From contig NC_089723.1 of the NCBI RefSeq assembly GCF_035083965.1, positions 19,495,489-19,559,488 on the forward strand: a DNA stretch of 64,000 nucleotides, in the 5' to 3' direction. Below the pieces are notes generated by a model that did no database searches, was not told the origin of the DNA, and saw only the letters and a list, made by a program, of their open reading frames with translations. Source of the DNA: Branchiostoma lanceolatum. Lineage: Eukaryota > Chordata > Leptocardii > Amphioxiformes > Branchiostomatidae. Position numbers and translations under genes: made by a program. Positions within the stretch are counted from its first letter, which is position 1, and each line of letters opens with the position of its first letter. Shown here one piece after another: positions 62,940-64,000 of this stretch.

Positions 62940-64000
62940 ATGGCGGCGGCGACTGCTACTCAAGGTCTGAACAGGACGACTGTAAGGATGCCGAAAACGC
63001 CCATCCCTATCGTCAGCCACATCATCCCAGACGAGGCAGTGGGGATACAGAAGGCAGTGCCCCGATCTTCAGACCTGGCAAGGGTTGTCAAACTCCTGAC
63101 AGACCCCTACTCCGAGAACTTGATCGAGAGGCACCTACATGCCCTTACCAAGTTGGCCGCCAAGTACCATAGGGGGTTTCTCATGCGCGACCTTGTTCTA
63201 GTGTTTAAAGTTCTGAATGTGTGTGCAGACAGGATTCCCATTGATCCGAGCTATGTGGAGCCAATGTGCCAGCTCCTAAAGATCTGTAGTTATCCCTTTC
63301 TGAAGGAGAAGACCTCAGACGAGACGGCATACGCACAGATTGTGGTGGAGTCCATCTCTCAGATGGGTTACCTCATGAGGGTCCCCAACAATCAAATCAG
63401 AGTCCAGCTCTGTCAGTCTCTTGTCAGCTTCTACTGTGATGCAGATAAGTACGCCAAGTCACCTCTAGAAGGCCTGAAACCGAGCACGAAAGAGTACAAT
63501 ATCAAAGTCGTGGAGAAAAGCGACGTGGCAGAAACACTAGTCAAGTCTCTTGCTCTGCTGGAGAGTGATCTTGAGGTCAAGTTGAACGTGCTGAAGGTCC
63601 TGCAGTGCTTCTCGGTCAACTCGGACTCCAACTGTGACCAGATGCTGAGCGCAGAGGCTGCTTTCAGGATCTGTTCTCGACTGAACGACCCTGACCCATC
63701 CGGACAGCTTATGTTCAGGTAAGGGATTTTCAAGGATGATTTATATCTGAAATGTCAACATATTTATATGTATGTTCAACTACCCAAGTGTAAAGATTAA
63801 TCAGGTCATGATTTTCTGAAACTATAAACAATCACTCACTCTGGGTACAATACTTCTCAATGTTATCCTTTACAAGTGGCTCAGTCTTTAATAAATATAT
63901 GGCTATATATGATATAGACATGTACATGTATGATATACTAACTGTTGCGTATGTGTTTTTCCAGGTGTACAGAGTGCCTGTGGAACCTCGTAGAGAGAGG
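62940..64000 (+). CDS. CFAP69: CFAP69, N-terminal part (runs off window)
   Basis: Cilia- and flagella-associated protein 69; in mammals needed for sperm flagellum assembly and olfactory cilia signalling. Exon 62940-63718 encodes 259 residues plus 2 nt; the next exon starts at 63965 (acceptor tttttccag) and continues past 64000. Matches to human CFAP69: DLARVVKLLTDPYSENL with human DLNRVIKLLEETDKDGL, LMRDLVLVFKVLNVCADRI, YPFLKEKTSDETAYAQIV, LNVLKVLQCFSVNSDSNCDQ, and RLNDPDPSGQLMFR then CTECLWNLVERG. The armadillo-like helical character is consistent with the family. The start MAAATATQG is the first ATG in frame with a usable context (aaacATGG). The human N-terminus differs and is not conserved. 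Confidence 0.92.

Overview
The window is animal nuclear DNA: intron-rich genes with short exons, GT-AG introns, and products that align along their length with conserved animal proteins. Protein divergence, compact introns and the many small palindromic elements suggest an invertebrate deuterostome, most likely an amphioxus (Branchiostoma). The organism call is an inference; gene identities come from reading spliced exons and comparing them with remembered family sequences.

Layout. (1) 312-4023, + strand: the last exons of an UNC13/Munc13 synaptic-vesicle priming factor, with a duplicated alternative exon and an odd in-frame repeat tail after the stop. (2) 9594-21494, +: a complete RBPJ/Suppressor of Hairless (CSL) gene with two possible first coding exons. 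(3) 23550-37682, -: a complete 24-coding-exon WASHC5 (strumpellin) gene, 1161 codons, converging on RBPJ. (4) 38455-45645: a giant inverted structure made of two opposed arrays of ~100-bp tandem repeats (about 14 units left, about 36 right) around a unique centre, with near-identical 103-bp mirrored ends. (5) 46774-52241, +: a 772-aa protein with three CCCH fingers, an RWD-like segment and a C-terminal CHY zinc finger. It is divergent from WASHC5, so the inverted structure sits between two divergent genes. (6) 55856-61719, -: a complete Src42A/FRK-type tyrosine kinase, 521 aa. (7) 62940-64000, +: the 5' end of CFAP69, head to head with the kinase and running off the window.

The genes have unrelated roles (synaptic exocytosis, Notch signalling, endosomal actin, unknown zinc-finger function, tyrosine kinase signalling, cilia) and form no operon-like unit. 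Introns and spacers hold many short non-autonomous elements: several palindromic MITE-like families with two or more copies here, tRNA-derived SINEs, a LINE-like tail, a perfect 68-bp-arm hairpin near the kinase first exon, and a telomere-like stretch in an RBPJ intron.

Strongest candidates for something undescribed: the foldback-like inverted array with mirrored ends facing two divergent genes; the pentapeptide-repeat extension in frame behind the UNC13 stop codon; and the CCCH-RWD-CHY protein.
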